Part shown: positions 7,509 through 13,891 of the stretch, piece after piece
Position numbering within the stretch: the first letter of the stretch is position 1
How the letters are laid out: each line of letters begins with the position of its first letter
Assembly: GCA_963829355.1 (NCBI GenBank)
Contig: CAWHHZ010000001.1
Span: forward strand, 1-64,000
DNA from: CAWHHZ01 sp963829355
GTDB taxonomy: Bacteria > Acidobacteriota > Thermoanaerobaculia > Gp7-AA8 > JAHWKK01
Direction of reading: 5' to 3'
Length of the DNA stretch: 64,000 bases
Notes under the pieces: generated by a model
Told to the model about the DNA's origin: nothing
The model's input: the letters and a program-made list of their open reading frames with translations, nothing else
The model's database searches: none
Made by a program: the position numbers and the translations under genes

Positions 7509-8090
7509 CTATGAACCGGGAGAAGTGCGCAGCCTCTCTTCCGGTGAACCAATCCACTCCTGAGTTCGTACGATCGAGTCGACCCGGTTCTCGAAGCTCA
7601 CAAGTACGCGTGGGTAGATGTCTCCCAAACCTGATTCTCCGTCATCCTCCCTGCAACCCAGATAGTGGTGGATGGTTTTATCCAGGCCGTTGGCTCGAAT
7701 AGAGATTATTACCCCCGGATGATCGGTCCAGGTTTCATCACAACCGTCCTCGAGTCTTGCGTACCGGCTGCGGAGCGCGAAGAAGTTCGCTCGATTGATC
7801 TCGGCCACCAAGTCGGACATCTGCAACGCAGACAAGTACTTCGCCCGCTCTCCGATCTCCTTGACATGATTTCGCCCGTCGTACCGGACACGGCCGTCGC
7901 TCGATATGGTAAATCGATAGGAAGGGCAGGACCCGTAGCACCCAGTACGCTCGAACGAGAGATGCTCAAAATCGCGAATAAGTACCGATTCCGCCGGCTT
8001 CACGGGTGGCGGTACCGACGGCATCTCGGCCTCCCCGACACAACCCAAGACCACCACCACGAGTATCGGAATGATGTTCATTCTACGCAT
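7509..8090 (-). CDS. DUF6438-like lipoprotein (cassette 11)
   Basis: 193 aa, ATG 17 bases after the junction. MRRMNIIPILVVVVLGCVGE carries a lipobox at Cys17, so an envelope lipoprotein is expected. The mature part opens with FERTGCYGSCPSYRFTISSD, then GRVRYDGRNHVKEIGERAKYL and a helix LSALQMSDLVAEINRANFFAL, which is the DUF6438 pattern (R-T-x-C-x-G-x-CP-x-Y). Two more Cys (DGCDE and LGCRE) may form a second disulfide. Function of the family is unknown. The stop is four bases before R''. Confidence 0.88.
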   Translation of the reverse strand: MRRMNIIPILVVVVLGCVGEAEMPSVPPPVKPAESVLIRDFEHLSFERTGCYGSCPSYRFTISSDGRVRYDGRNHVKEIGERAKYLSALQMSDLVAEINRANFFALRSRYARLEDGCDETWTDHPGVIISIRANGLDKTIHHYLGCREDDGESGLGDIYPRVLVSFENRVDSIVRTQEWIGSPEERLRTSPGS

Positions 8091-8101
8091 GCTCTGTTGG
8101 C

Positions 8102-8204
8102 CGCTAACGGCCCGCGGTTCACCTGCACGGGCACGTTGAAGAAGTGTATCAATATTGAGTTACGGCAGCGCGTGCCCGTGTCAGGTGGAACCGTTTGTTA
8201 GGCG
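8102..8204 (-). repeat. attC site 10
   Basis: R'' GCCTAAC (8204-8198), R' GTTAGCG (8108-8102). Subfamily A arms with a slightly different loop (gaagaagtgtatcaatattgagtta). Confidence 0.92.
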
Positions 8205-8227
8205 CCGCACCCGTGACGTGTTGATGG

Positions 8228-8470
8228 CTACTCGAGTTGCGAGTCTGCCGGACGACGTGAAAACCACAACCACAGCGCGATGCTACCTAGAGCGAGCACA
8301 ATGCCGAGCGTCACCGATATGATCGGCACCGGATGGCCGAACTCGAGATGAAGCCCGACGTTCGTGAGCCAAGAGCCGAGAAGAAACGACCATACACATA
8401 GAATTAGTACTCGCCCGGGGGTGAAGTGCCAGTTCCTTTGATCTGGTTGCTTCATGGTGATGCCCTCCAC
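8228..8470 (-). CDS. Small two-span membrane protein (cassette 10)
   Basis: 80 aa from ATG 8470 (MEGITMKQPDQRNW); the internal ATG at 8455 could also serve and has GGAGGGCATCACC upstream, which looks like a ribosome site, so it may be the true start. Two membrane spans: VLILCVWSFLLGSWLTNVGL and PIISVTLGIVLALGSIALWLW, with a short charged tail FSRRPADSQLE. No relatives recognised. This is one of the few cassettes with a longer leader (32-47 bases) between junction and start. Confidence 0.75.
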   Translation of the reverse strand: MEGITMKQPDQRNWHFTPGRVLILCVWSFLLGSWLTNVGLHLEFGHPVPIISVTLGIVLALGSIALWLWFSRRPADSQLE

Positions 8471-8496
8471 AATTCAGTCTACCAGGAGTCGCACGC

Positions 8497-8598
8497 GCCT
8501 AACGGCCGCGGTTCACCTGCACGGGCACGCCGTGCAGACCGCAGCCTCATGAGTAATGGTAGCGCGTGCCCGTGTCAGGTGGAACCGCTTTGTTAGCT
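8497..8598 (-). repeat. attC site 9
   Basis: R'' AGCTAAC (8598-8592), R' GTTAGGC (8503-8497). Subfamily A arms. Confidence 0.93.
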
Positions 8599-9276
8599 GC
8601 CGGGTCGTGTCCCGACAATGACACTCACCGAACCCTCAGGACGGCTTGGATTGTAGCCCACGTCAGGTTGGAGCCCCGCTTCTTTGAAGGCGGCTACCAA
8701 GGCGTCAAAGTGCGCCGGTACGGAGTGTGGGTCCTGAATCAGGAGGGATATACCAAAGTTGGGTCCAGAGAAAAAATCCTGGGTTGCCTCTTCGGAATCA
8801 AATCCCGCCCGCTTGAGTGTTTCGTGAATCTGAACCGCAAAGCTAAAGGCTTCCGAGTCTCCTGCCGGAGCGGACACATCGACTTTCCCGCGCGGGGATC
8901 CCTTGAGCATGCTGAGCATTGTAGAGACTTGATCGTTGGAGAGAGTCCGGTGCAGTTGATTGGCTCGTGCGATTCCGGCCTCGCGCTCGGCAGACATCGC
9001 CCGCTCACCCACTTCTTGAATCTTCGCCTCGGCTTCCAGTTGCTTCTGGCGGGCCTCTGACAACTCAGCCGAAAGGCGAAGCGTCGACTCTTCCGCCGTT
9101 CCGAGACGTGCCTGTAGTGTCACCTTCTCTTGTTTCTGCAATGCGGAGATTCTCTGGGCTAGGGGCCACCGGCTCGTCACAATCAGTGCCGCGGCAAGAA
9201 TCCCTAAAACGGCCGCTGTCACGTCTACCCAGAAGCGCAAATTCTCGAGCGATGATAGGTCGTTCCACATTTTCAT
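8593..9276 (-). CDS. Membrane-anchored coiled-coil protein (cassette 9)
   Basis: 227 aa, ATG 13 bases after the junction, TAA stop in R''. One N-terminal membrane span FWVDVTAAVLGILAAALIVTS (about residues 15-35), then a heptad-rich coiled coil ALQKQEKVTLQARLG to AEREAGIARANQLHR (about 45-105), and a C-terminal globular domain with an alternating alpha/beta pattern (SFAVQIHETLKRAGFDSEEATQDFF, HFDALVAAFKEAGLQPDVGYN). Similar membrane-coiled-coil cassette proteins of unknown function occur in environmental integrons. Probably faces the cytoplasm, an inference. Confidence 0.82.
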   Translation of the reverse strand: MKMWNDLSSLENLRFWVDVTAAVLGILAAALIVTSRWPLAQRISALQKQEKVTLQARLGTAEESTLRLSAELSEARQKQLEAEAKIQEVGERAMSAEREAGIARANQLHRTLSNDQVSTMLSMLKGSPRGKVDVSAPAGDSEAFSFAVQIHETLKRAGFDSEEATQDFFSGPNFGISLLIQDPHSVPAHFDALVAAFKEAGLQPDVGYNPSRPEGSVSVIVGTRPGS

Positions 9277-9283
9277 GTCAGGC

Positions 9284-9385
9284 AGCTAACGATCAAGGGT
9301 GAGCGGCCAGCGCACGCACTCACCAGCGTTGCAAGATTGAGTAATGGTCGCGCGTGCGCTGGTCCGCTCGACCCGTATGTTAGGT
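9284..9385 (-). repeat. attC site 8
   Basis: R'' ACCTAAC (9385-9379), R' GTTAGCT (9290-9284). Arms gagcggccagcgcacg/cgtgcgctggtccgctc, intermediate between subfamilies C and D. Confidence 0.92.
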
Positions 9386-9727
9386 GTCGCCGCCCAGAAC
9401 TCGAGCGTAAAAGGGAACCCGCCGAAGGTCTTGCGTTCTCCTATCGAAATCGATCGTACGGAAGTAGGCGTCAAGACGCCCTAGCGCTTCTTCGACGTCC
9501 AAAATGGCCAACGCCTCGATGAAAGCAGGTACATCGTCCTTTGTAATCTGATTGATGTCCAGAATGTCGAGGCTCGAGAGAATCTCTGCAACCACGTCAT
9601 CTTCAGGAAGGACCTCTTCTACCGCCCACCGATCGTTAGCCCAATCATAGACCTGCTGCTCTGAAAGTTCGTCCGACTTCCATCTGAGCAAAATGCGCCT
9701 CACTTCATCCCTGCTGACCAAGGTCAT
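9380..9727 (-). CDS. Hypothetical acidic protein (cassette 8)
   Basis: 115 aa from ATG 9727, 12 bases after the junction; stop TAA in R''. All-helical, acidic protein: MTLVSRDEVRRILLRWKSDE, LSEQQVYDWANDRW, VVAEILSSLDILDINQITKD, DVPAFIEALAILDVEEALGR. The layout (VYDWANDRW block followed by a run with LD.LxxNxITKxDIPAFLEAL) recurs in small cassette proteins and resembles immunity-protein-like folds, but I cannot name a family with confidence. No signal or membrane segment. Confidence 0.8.
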   Translation of the reverse strand: MTLVSRDEVRRILLRWKSDELSEQQVYDWANDRWAVEEVLPEDDVVAEILSSLDILDINQITKDDVPAFIEALAILDVEEALGRLDAYFRTIDFDRRTQDLRRVPFYARVLGGDT

Positions 9728-9733
9728 GAAGAC

Positions 9734-9833
9734 ACCTAACGGTCCAGGGTGAGCGGCTAGCGCACGGCCCACCAGCGTTCAAGATTGAGTAGCGGTCGAA
9801 CGTGCGCTAGTCCGCTCGACCCGTTGGTTAGGT
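9734..9833 (-). repeat. attC site 7
   Basis: R'' ACCTAAC (9833-9827), R' GTTAGGT (9740-9734). Subfamily C arms. Confidence 0.93.
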
Positions 9834-10064
9834 GCCGGATTGTCGACTGCCGAGGAAAGCCACCACCACGCCGACAATGATCCCGAGGGAAGAGATACCG
9901 AGTCCGATAATGCTGATGGGTTCTCTGAAACCGACGAAGACGCCGAACCCCCCGAACCAGATCACGCCAAGGACAAACAGGAAAGCTGCCCATCCGAGCG
10001 CATTCTTCGGCCATAAACTGTTCACCAGGAAGTTGGTAACGACATCGAAGGCTTGTTCGATCAT
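9828..10064 (-). CDS. Small membrane protein (cassette 7)
   Basis: 78 aa from ATG 10064, nine bases after the junction. MIEQAFDVVTNFLVNSLWPK is followed by two spans, ALGWAAFLFVLGVIWFGGFG and SIIGLGISSLGIIVGVVVAFL. Stop TAA in R''. No function recognised. It belongs to the group of tiny one- or two-span membrane proteins that dominates this array (cassettes 6, 7, 10, 12, 13). Confidence 0.78.
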   Translation of the reverse strand: MIEQAFDVVTNFLVNSLWPKNALGWAAFLFVLGVIWFGGFGVFVGFREPISIIGLGISSLGIIVGVVVAFLGSRQSGT

Positions 10065-10067
10065 GGC

Positions 10068-10169
10068 ACCTAACGGCCGCGGTTCACCTGCACGGGCACG
10101 CCCCGCAGACCGCAGCTTCATGAGTAATGGTAGCGCGTGCCCGTGTCAGGTGGAACCGCTTTGTTAGCG
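10068..10169 (-). repeat. attC site 6
   Basis: R'' CGCTAAC (10169-10163), R' GTTAGGT (10074-10068). Subfamily A arms. Confidence 0.93.
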
Positions 10170-10460
10170 GCAGACTGGGCAAATCGAACTAGACAGAGCA
10201 AAAAGCCACCGGTTGTGTTTGGCCCTGGACATGGCCCGCCACACGAGCCGCGTCCGGCAGGTTGGGCAACGGATAGATAGAATCAGCCACACGAGCGAGC
10301 ACAGGCCCAGAGCGATACCAACGGTGGTACACAGGAACGCGAACTCCCAGCGATAGAACCAATCGGCGAGAGCCAGGATCCCACCCGCAATCAGTCCGAC
10401 CAGCCCGATCTGCAGCTTCCAGAGCTGCCCTGTCTGACTGAGGTACGAGTTCTTGAGCAT
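10164..10460 (-). CDS. Two-span membrane protein with C-terminal zinc ribbon (cassette 6)
   Basis: 98 aa, ATG 11 bases after the junction, TAA in R''. Two membrane spans, LQIGLVGLIAGGILALADWF and FAFLCTTVGIALGLCSLVWLI, are followed by a cytoplasmic-looking tail with CPTC (about residue 65) and a terminal CPVC; together these four Cys could bind zinc. The arrangement membrane hairpin plus ribbon is seen in small cassette proteins; no function is known to me. Confidence 0.8.
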   Translation of the reverse strand: MLKNSYLSQTGQLWKLQIGLVGLIAGGILALADWFYRWEFAFLCTTVGIALGLCSLVWLILSIRCPTCRTRLVWRAMSRAKHNRWLFALSSSICPVCR

Positions 10461-10465
10461 ACGGC

Positions 10466-10566
10466 CGCTAACGGCCGCGGTTCACCTGCACGGGCACGCC
10501 CGCAGACCGCAGCTTCATGAGTAATGGTAGCGCGTGCCCGTGTCAGGTGGAACCGCTTTGTTAGAG
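10466..10566 (-). repeat. attC site 5
   Basis: R'' GCTCTAAC (10567-10560), R' GTTAGCG (10472-10466). Subfamily A arms. Confidence 0.92.
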
Positions 10567-10572
10567 CCGCGT

Positions 10573-11577
10573 TTACGAGTAGCCCCCAGCGGACATCGGC
10601 TGCCCAGCGAGCACGGTGGCAATAGTCTCGGTGAGGTCGATCCCTCCGCGGCTGTTCCGAACGATAGAGGCGACGGTAAAGATTGGACCCACCGGAATAC
10701 CCCACCACCCGACGACGAAAGAGAGGAGCGAATACTTGACTCCGCGAAGAACGGGACTTTCGCGGCGCTCGAGCTTTTCGATTTTCGAAGGCAGAAGGAA
10801 GCTGATGAGTATGACGCTGACGGCGTATTGAAATTGCACAAATCGAGCGCCGTTCTTGATCTCCCACAGTAAAGGCGCCGACTCAACCATACGCCGCAGT
10901 TTCTCGTTCGCCTGACCTTGATTTGCCAGCACGAACAACTCGGCATACTCACGATTCCAGACGTTGAACTCCAATCGTGCCCGATCCGCTCGCCAATTCG
11001 CCACGCCGAAATGGGCTGTGTATTCTTGGATATGCTGGCTGCACACAGGCACCAACCACGCCCCTTTCTCGTTCAGGCCGGCCGAGGCATCGAGTCTAGC
11101 GATTGCCTCAGCAGGCCGGACGCAAACGGGGCACGCTGCAGGAAAGGCAATGGACGCTGAATACACCGCGACACGCTGCCATCCGTTGTCCGCCGGATCC
11201 AATCTTTCTGCCCGTACAGTGTCAATCGCCGCCGAACGAGCATCCGACTCTGGAGGTTGAGATCGAGTGTGATTGCGGACGACAGCATCTACCCGCGCGA
11301 TCATCTCGGCGAGAGCTTTCACGCCAGTTCCTTCGAGGAAGGTATCGTGGCGGAAGAACTCCTCGGTGCGTTTGCCGTCCGGTCCGGTGTAGGCGATGTG
11401 CAAAACATTGCCGTAGGCGGTGAGTTCCGCGAGGTCGCGGTAGGGGACGTTGGCTTCCCCGATCTCGAGATGATCGTCAAACGCGCGAAACCGGCGACGT
11501 TTCCGCAACCCGCCATACGTTCCGTCCGGCGCTGTTACGAGCAGGCGCTCGGAAAAGAATGGCTTTCGATCTGTCAA
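10573..11577 (-). CDS. Hypothetical membrane protein (cassette 5)
   Basis: 334 aa, the largest intact cassette gene besides the transposase. The first 100 residues look like a PH-like beta domain (LRKRRRFRAFDDHLEIGEAN, VPYRDLAELTAYGNVLHIAY). A CPVC pair at about residues 149-152 and VCSQHI at 180 suggest a small metal or disulfide site. Two C-terminal hydrophobic spans, FQYAVSVILISFLLPS and LLSFVVGWWGIPVGPIFTVA, anchor the end in the membrane. ATG is 22 bases after the junction. No family recognised. Confidence 0.82.
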   Translation of the reverse strand: MTDRKPFFSERLLVTAPDGTYGGLRKRRRFRAFDDHLEIGEANVPYRDLAELTAYGNVLHIAYTGPDGKRTEEFFRHDTFLEGTGVKALAEMIARVDAVVRNHTRSQPPESDARSAAIDTVRAERLDPADNGWQRVAVYSASIAFPAACPVCVRPAEAIARLDASAGLNEKGAWLVPVCSQHIQEYTAHFGVANWRADRARLEFNVWNREYAELFVLANQGQANEKLRRMVESAPLLWEIKNGARFVQFQYAVSVILISFLLPSKIEKLERRESPVLRGVKYSLLSFVVGWWGIPVGPIFTVASIVRNSRGGIDLTETIATVLAGQPMSAGGYS

Positions 11578-11593
11578 GTTCTGTATCCCCGCG

Positions 11594-11695
11594 GTCTAAC
11601 GGCTGAGGTTCACCGGCACGGGCACGGCCCCGATGACCGGCAGTTCATGAGTAATGGTAGCGCGTGCCCGTGTCCGGTGGAACCGTATGTTAGCC
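11594..11695 (-). repeat. attC site 4
   Basis: R'' GGCTAAC (11695-11689), R' GTTAGAC (11600-11594). Subfamily F arms (caccggcacgggcacg). Confidence 0.93.
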
Positions 11696-11998
11696 GCCGG
11701 TTGGCTCGACCCGACGTTTGTTGATCACCGAAACGAGCCAGCCAAGAGCAGCGCCCATCAAAAACCACGTGACGAGACCGAAGGCGTGGAAGGTGAGATC
11801 GAACGCATCGACGACTGCTGTCGGCCACCCGAAGATGTAGCTCCATCCAAACTCAAATACTAACGTGGGAAGATCGACGAGAACGATCATTCCACCCTCG
11901 GCTGGCGAGGACCACTGCACAAGCATGAAGAAGGCGCCGAGCAGGATACGGAGACCGAGGAAGATCAGTCCAAGCTGGAAGTAAACATTTTGCCTCAT
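11690..11998 (-). CDS. Small membrane protein (cassette 4)
   Basis: 102 aa from ATG 11998 (MRQNVYFQLGLIFLGLRILL), nine bases after the junction; the longer frame upstream is attC 3. Three hydrophobic spans: LGLIFLGLRILLGAFFMLV, MIVLVDLPTLVFEFGWSYIF and FGLVTWFLMGAALGWLVSVI. TAA stop in R''. Unknown function. Confidence 0.8.
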   Translation of the reverse strand: MRQNVYFQLGLIFLGLRILLGAFFMLVQWSSPAEGGMIVLVDLPTLVFEFGWSYIFGWPTAVVDAFDLTFHAFGLVTWFLMGAALGWLVSVINKRRVEPTGG

Positions 11999-12001
11999 GG
12001 C

Positions 12002-12103
12002 GGCTAACGATCCCCGTTCACCGGCGCGGGCACGCACCGGAGATGGTGGATTCATGGGTAATGGTACAGCGTGCCCGCGTCCGGTGGAATGGGTGTGTTA
12101 GCG
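12002..12103 (-). repeat. attC site 3
   Basis: R'' CGCTAAC (12103-12097), R' GTTAGCC (12008-12002). Subfamily E arms caccggcgcgggcacg/cgtgcccgcgtccggtg. Confidence 0.93.
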
Positions 12104-12568
12104 GCTGGCGGGCTGCGACGGGAGAACCTTCTGGATGACGGCCCCTGCTAGCCAACCGACGTAGTACGTCCCCAAGCCCGCACTGAGAAGATAGCCGGGG
12201 AAAAGAACGACGATAATCGCATTGGTTGAGAAGCCGGGCCCGATGCTGGCTGTCGCCTGGACCATCGAAACGGTAATGAGAGTGGCGATGATGATCATGG
12301 CGAATCCAGCCAGGATGACACGTGCCGCCCTCGGAAGAGCGACTGTTTCCCCAGCGCTTCTCAGTTCCATGTGGGCGAGCCAGTAATACAGCCCCAGCAC
12401 AACGGCTGAACTCAGAGCGTTCAGAACGAGCCAGCTGACGGGAAAGAAGCCGTCGCCTCGATGAAACTGCCGGCCAATAACAGCCGCAATCGGCGGGACG
12501 ACCAGTATCGCGACGATCAATGCGCGAACGGTCCGCATCACAGCCGTAGATCTGAAGGACATAGGCAT
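12098..12568 (-). CDS. Four-span membrane protein (cassette 3)
   Basis: 156 aa, ATG 11 bases after the junction, TAA in R''. Four clear hydrophobic spans: VRALIVAILVVPPIAAVIG, SWLVLNALSSAVVLGLYYWL, VILAGFAMIIIATLITVSMV and IIVVLFPGYLLSAGLGTYYV, plus a weaker C-terminal one. The organisation resembles small integral membrane proteins of unknown function. No catalytic motif seen. Confidence 0.8.
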   Translation of the reverse strand: MPMSFRSTAVMRTVRALIVAILVVPPIAAVIGRQFHRGDGFFPVSWLVLNALSSAVVLGLYYWLAHMELRSAGETVALPRAARVILAGFAMIIIATLITVSMVQATASIGPGFSTNAIIVVLFPGYLLSAGLGTYYVGWLAGAVIQKVLPSQPASR

Positions 12569-12573
12569 GAGGC

Positions 12574-12675
12574 CGCTAACGATCCCCGTTCACCGGCGCG
12601 GGCACGCCACGGAGACGGTGGATTCATGAGTAGTGGTACGGCGTGCCCGCGTCCGGTGGAACGGGCGGGTTAGGC
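12574..12675 (-). repeat. attC site 2
   Basis: R'' GCCTAAC (12675-12669), R' GTTAGCG (12580-12574). Subfamily E arms. Confidence 0.93.
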
Positions 12676-12684
12676 GAACCGGCC

Positions 12685-13164
12685 TCAAAAGTGCCCCCAC
12701 ACTTCTCGGACTTCGCATCCGAGAATCTCGCCAATTTCCGATAGGATTTTCTGATCGACTGGCGGAAATGTCTCGAGTGGGTTGCATACGGTGAGTACAG
12801 TTCGTGCGTAGCCGGTAGGACAACGAAAGCGAAGATCCTCGGCCGTGGATGTGTGACCGCATTGTGGAAGAGTGACAGCAGTCCCCGGTCCCGCCTTCAC
12901 AAGGCTACGAAGTTCGGAGAACCAGTCGTGCAGCGCTTCATCGTACGGCTCGAAGGGATCGACGATGTTCTCGCACTCGGGACACTGAACAGAGTCCATC
13001 CATTCGCCGATGTCCACGAACTGGGGTGATGCATGGATCTGGAACTTCGGATACTCGGCATCGTTCACCAGTTCGACGAGGCGCTTGAGAGCTGCGGCGG
13101 CCTGCGTATCGGACGGAACGTAATCCGGATCGGCGGGAATGACGTTCATGACCCAGTCGGACAT
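12685..13164 (-). CDS. Hypothetical protein with Cys/His cluster (cassette 2)
   Basis: 159 aa, ATG 13 bases after the junction. MSDWVMNVIPADPDYVPSDT is followed by a helix (QAAAALKRLVELVNDAEYP), then FVDIGEWMDSVQCPECEN, with later LPQCGHTS and FRCP. The CPEC plus CGH pair suggests a zinc site of the type found in small immunity-like or regulatory proteins. No membrane span or signal peptide. The gene ends nine bases before R''. Function not recognised. Confidence 0.82.
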   Translation of the reverse strand: MSDWVMNVIPADPDYVPSDTQAAAALKRLVELVNDAEYPKFQIHASPQFVDIGEWMDSVQCPECENIVDPFEPYDEALHDWFSELRSLVKAGPGTAVTLPQCGHTSTAEDLRFRCPTGYARTVLTVCNPLETFPPVDQKILSEIGEILGCEVREVWGHF

Positions 13165-13171
13165 TTGGTTT

Positions 13172-13272
13172 GCCTAACGGCCACGGTTCACCTGCACGGC
13201 ACGCCCGCAGACCGCAGCTTCATGAGTAATGGTAGCGCGTGCCCGTGTCAGGTGGAACCGCTTTGTTAGGGC
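13172..13272 (-). repeat. attC site 1 (nearest to attI)
   Basis: R'' GCCCTAAC (13272-13265), R' GTTAGGC (13178-13172). Subfamily A arms, one base shorter in the left arm (cacctgcacggcacg). R'' matches the start of its own cassette (GTTAGGGC at 13741). Confidence 0.92.
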
Positions 13273-13281
13273 CCGGGCGAG

Positions 13282-13699
13282 CTAGACCTGTTGACGAAGG
13301 TGTTCGGAGGGGCTGTAGTCGATCTTCCAGTCCACGAAGCTGCCCAGGACGCCACACCTCGGACAACGTTGCCCCACAGTGATCCACCTGACTTCCTTCC
13401 TATCTTCGCGAAGTGAAAAGCCGACGCCGAGCTCGAATGATTCATTTCCGCACAGGCAGTTCACCGTCGTTGGGTCGGCCTCTTCCCAGATCTCTTCGGA
13501 ATCGCAGATGAATGCGGCTGTGCCGGCATGCGATGCATTGACGCTGAGCGCAACCTTCGTCGGGGTCCGCGATCAACCGGAACTCTTCGCCGTTGCATGC
13601 ACACCGTGCTTGCCGAACTTCGTCGACTGGATAGCCGTCCTCGGTGAGCTGTCGAATGTAGTCGGCCAGATGAGTCGAAGGACTCGCCTCAGCCACCAT
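13282..13699 (-). pseudogene. Zinc-ribbon hypothetical protein, cassette 1, one frameshift
   Basis: Two overlapping frames join into one protein of about 140 aa. Frame one (13699) reads HLADYIRQLTEDGYPVDEVR, ARCACNGEEFRLIADPDEGC, QRQCIACRH; frame two, picked up near 13510, reads AFICDSEEIWEEADPTTVNC, LCGNESFELGVGFSLRED, VRWITVGQRCPRCGVLGSFV, DWKIDYSP. This matches a recurring cassette family with a first zinc knuckle, an 'ADSEExWEEA' link, then CPCGxxxFE.GVGFS...VRW.YVG.RCP.CG..G...DWK. The shift lies around CGGCACAGCC, without a long homopolymer. An in-frame stop lies just upstream of ATG 13699. As the first cassette after attI it would be the newest insertion. Confidence 0.65.
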
Positions 13700-13740
13700 T
13701 CGCCGGATTCATCGATTGCCATGTCTGTGGAGGGCCCTAA

Positions 13741-13891
13741 CTAGTCGGTAAGCCGATTTAGACGTACGAATCGGAAAAGTGAAATCAGGACGAAATGCTT
13801 TGGCTGTGCTGTTTTCAATCGGCTCTATCCCCTAGGTTCAGGACGATATCACGATCCCCGATCGCGGTAACGTCGGTCAATTAGTGCGGAC
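13741..13891 (-). other. attI recombination site region
   Basis: This 150-bp stretch between the integrase stop and the first cassette junction has no gene. The junction reads ACTAGTTAGGGC on the minus strand (G^TTAGGGC at 13741), the GTTRRRY core of attI. A pair of inverted 8-mers, AGCCGATT and AATCGGCT, lies on its integrase side (about 13825-13832 and 13751-13758, plus-strand copies reversed). Typical attI direct repeats could not be identified with certainty, and I see no convincing cassette promoter: TTGAAA (13822 region) lacks a good -10 element. Confidence 0.7.

Larger units (their letters stand above)
1..13740 (-). mobile_element. Chromosomal integron cassette array (at least 21 complete cassettes, open at left edge)
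   Basis: Repeated units, each with one short minus-strand gene followed by a roughly 100-bp imperfect palindrome bounded by CTAAC on the left and GTTAG on the right, fill 1-13740. Twenty-one palindromes have attC architecture: R'' and R' heptamers fitting RYYYAAC/GTTRRRY, paired L arms, two unpaired bases and a conserved central loop. Cassette junctions (between AA and C on the plus strand) lie at 242, 1817, 2642, 3260, 3954, 4910, 5470, 6089, 6532, 6860, 7408, 8107, 8502, 9289, 9739, 10073, 10471, 11599, 12007, 12579, 13177 and 13740. The integrase lies immediately right. Near-identical attC sites suggest a sedentary chromosomal integron. The array continues past the left edge. Confidence 0.95.

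Noticed and set aside
13741..13891. Strong cassette promoter in attI
   Set aside because: TTGAAA and TTGACC are present but without a -10 at the right spacing; not supportable.
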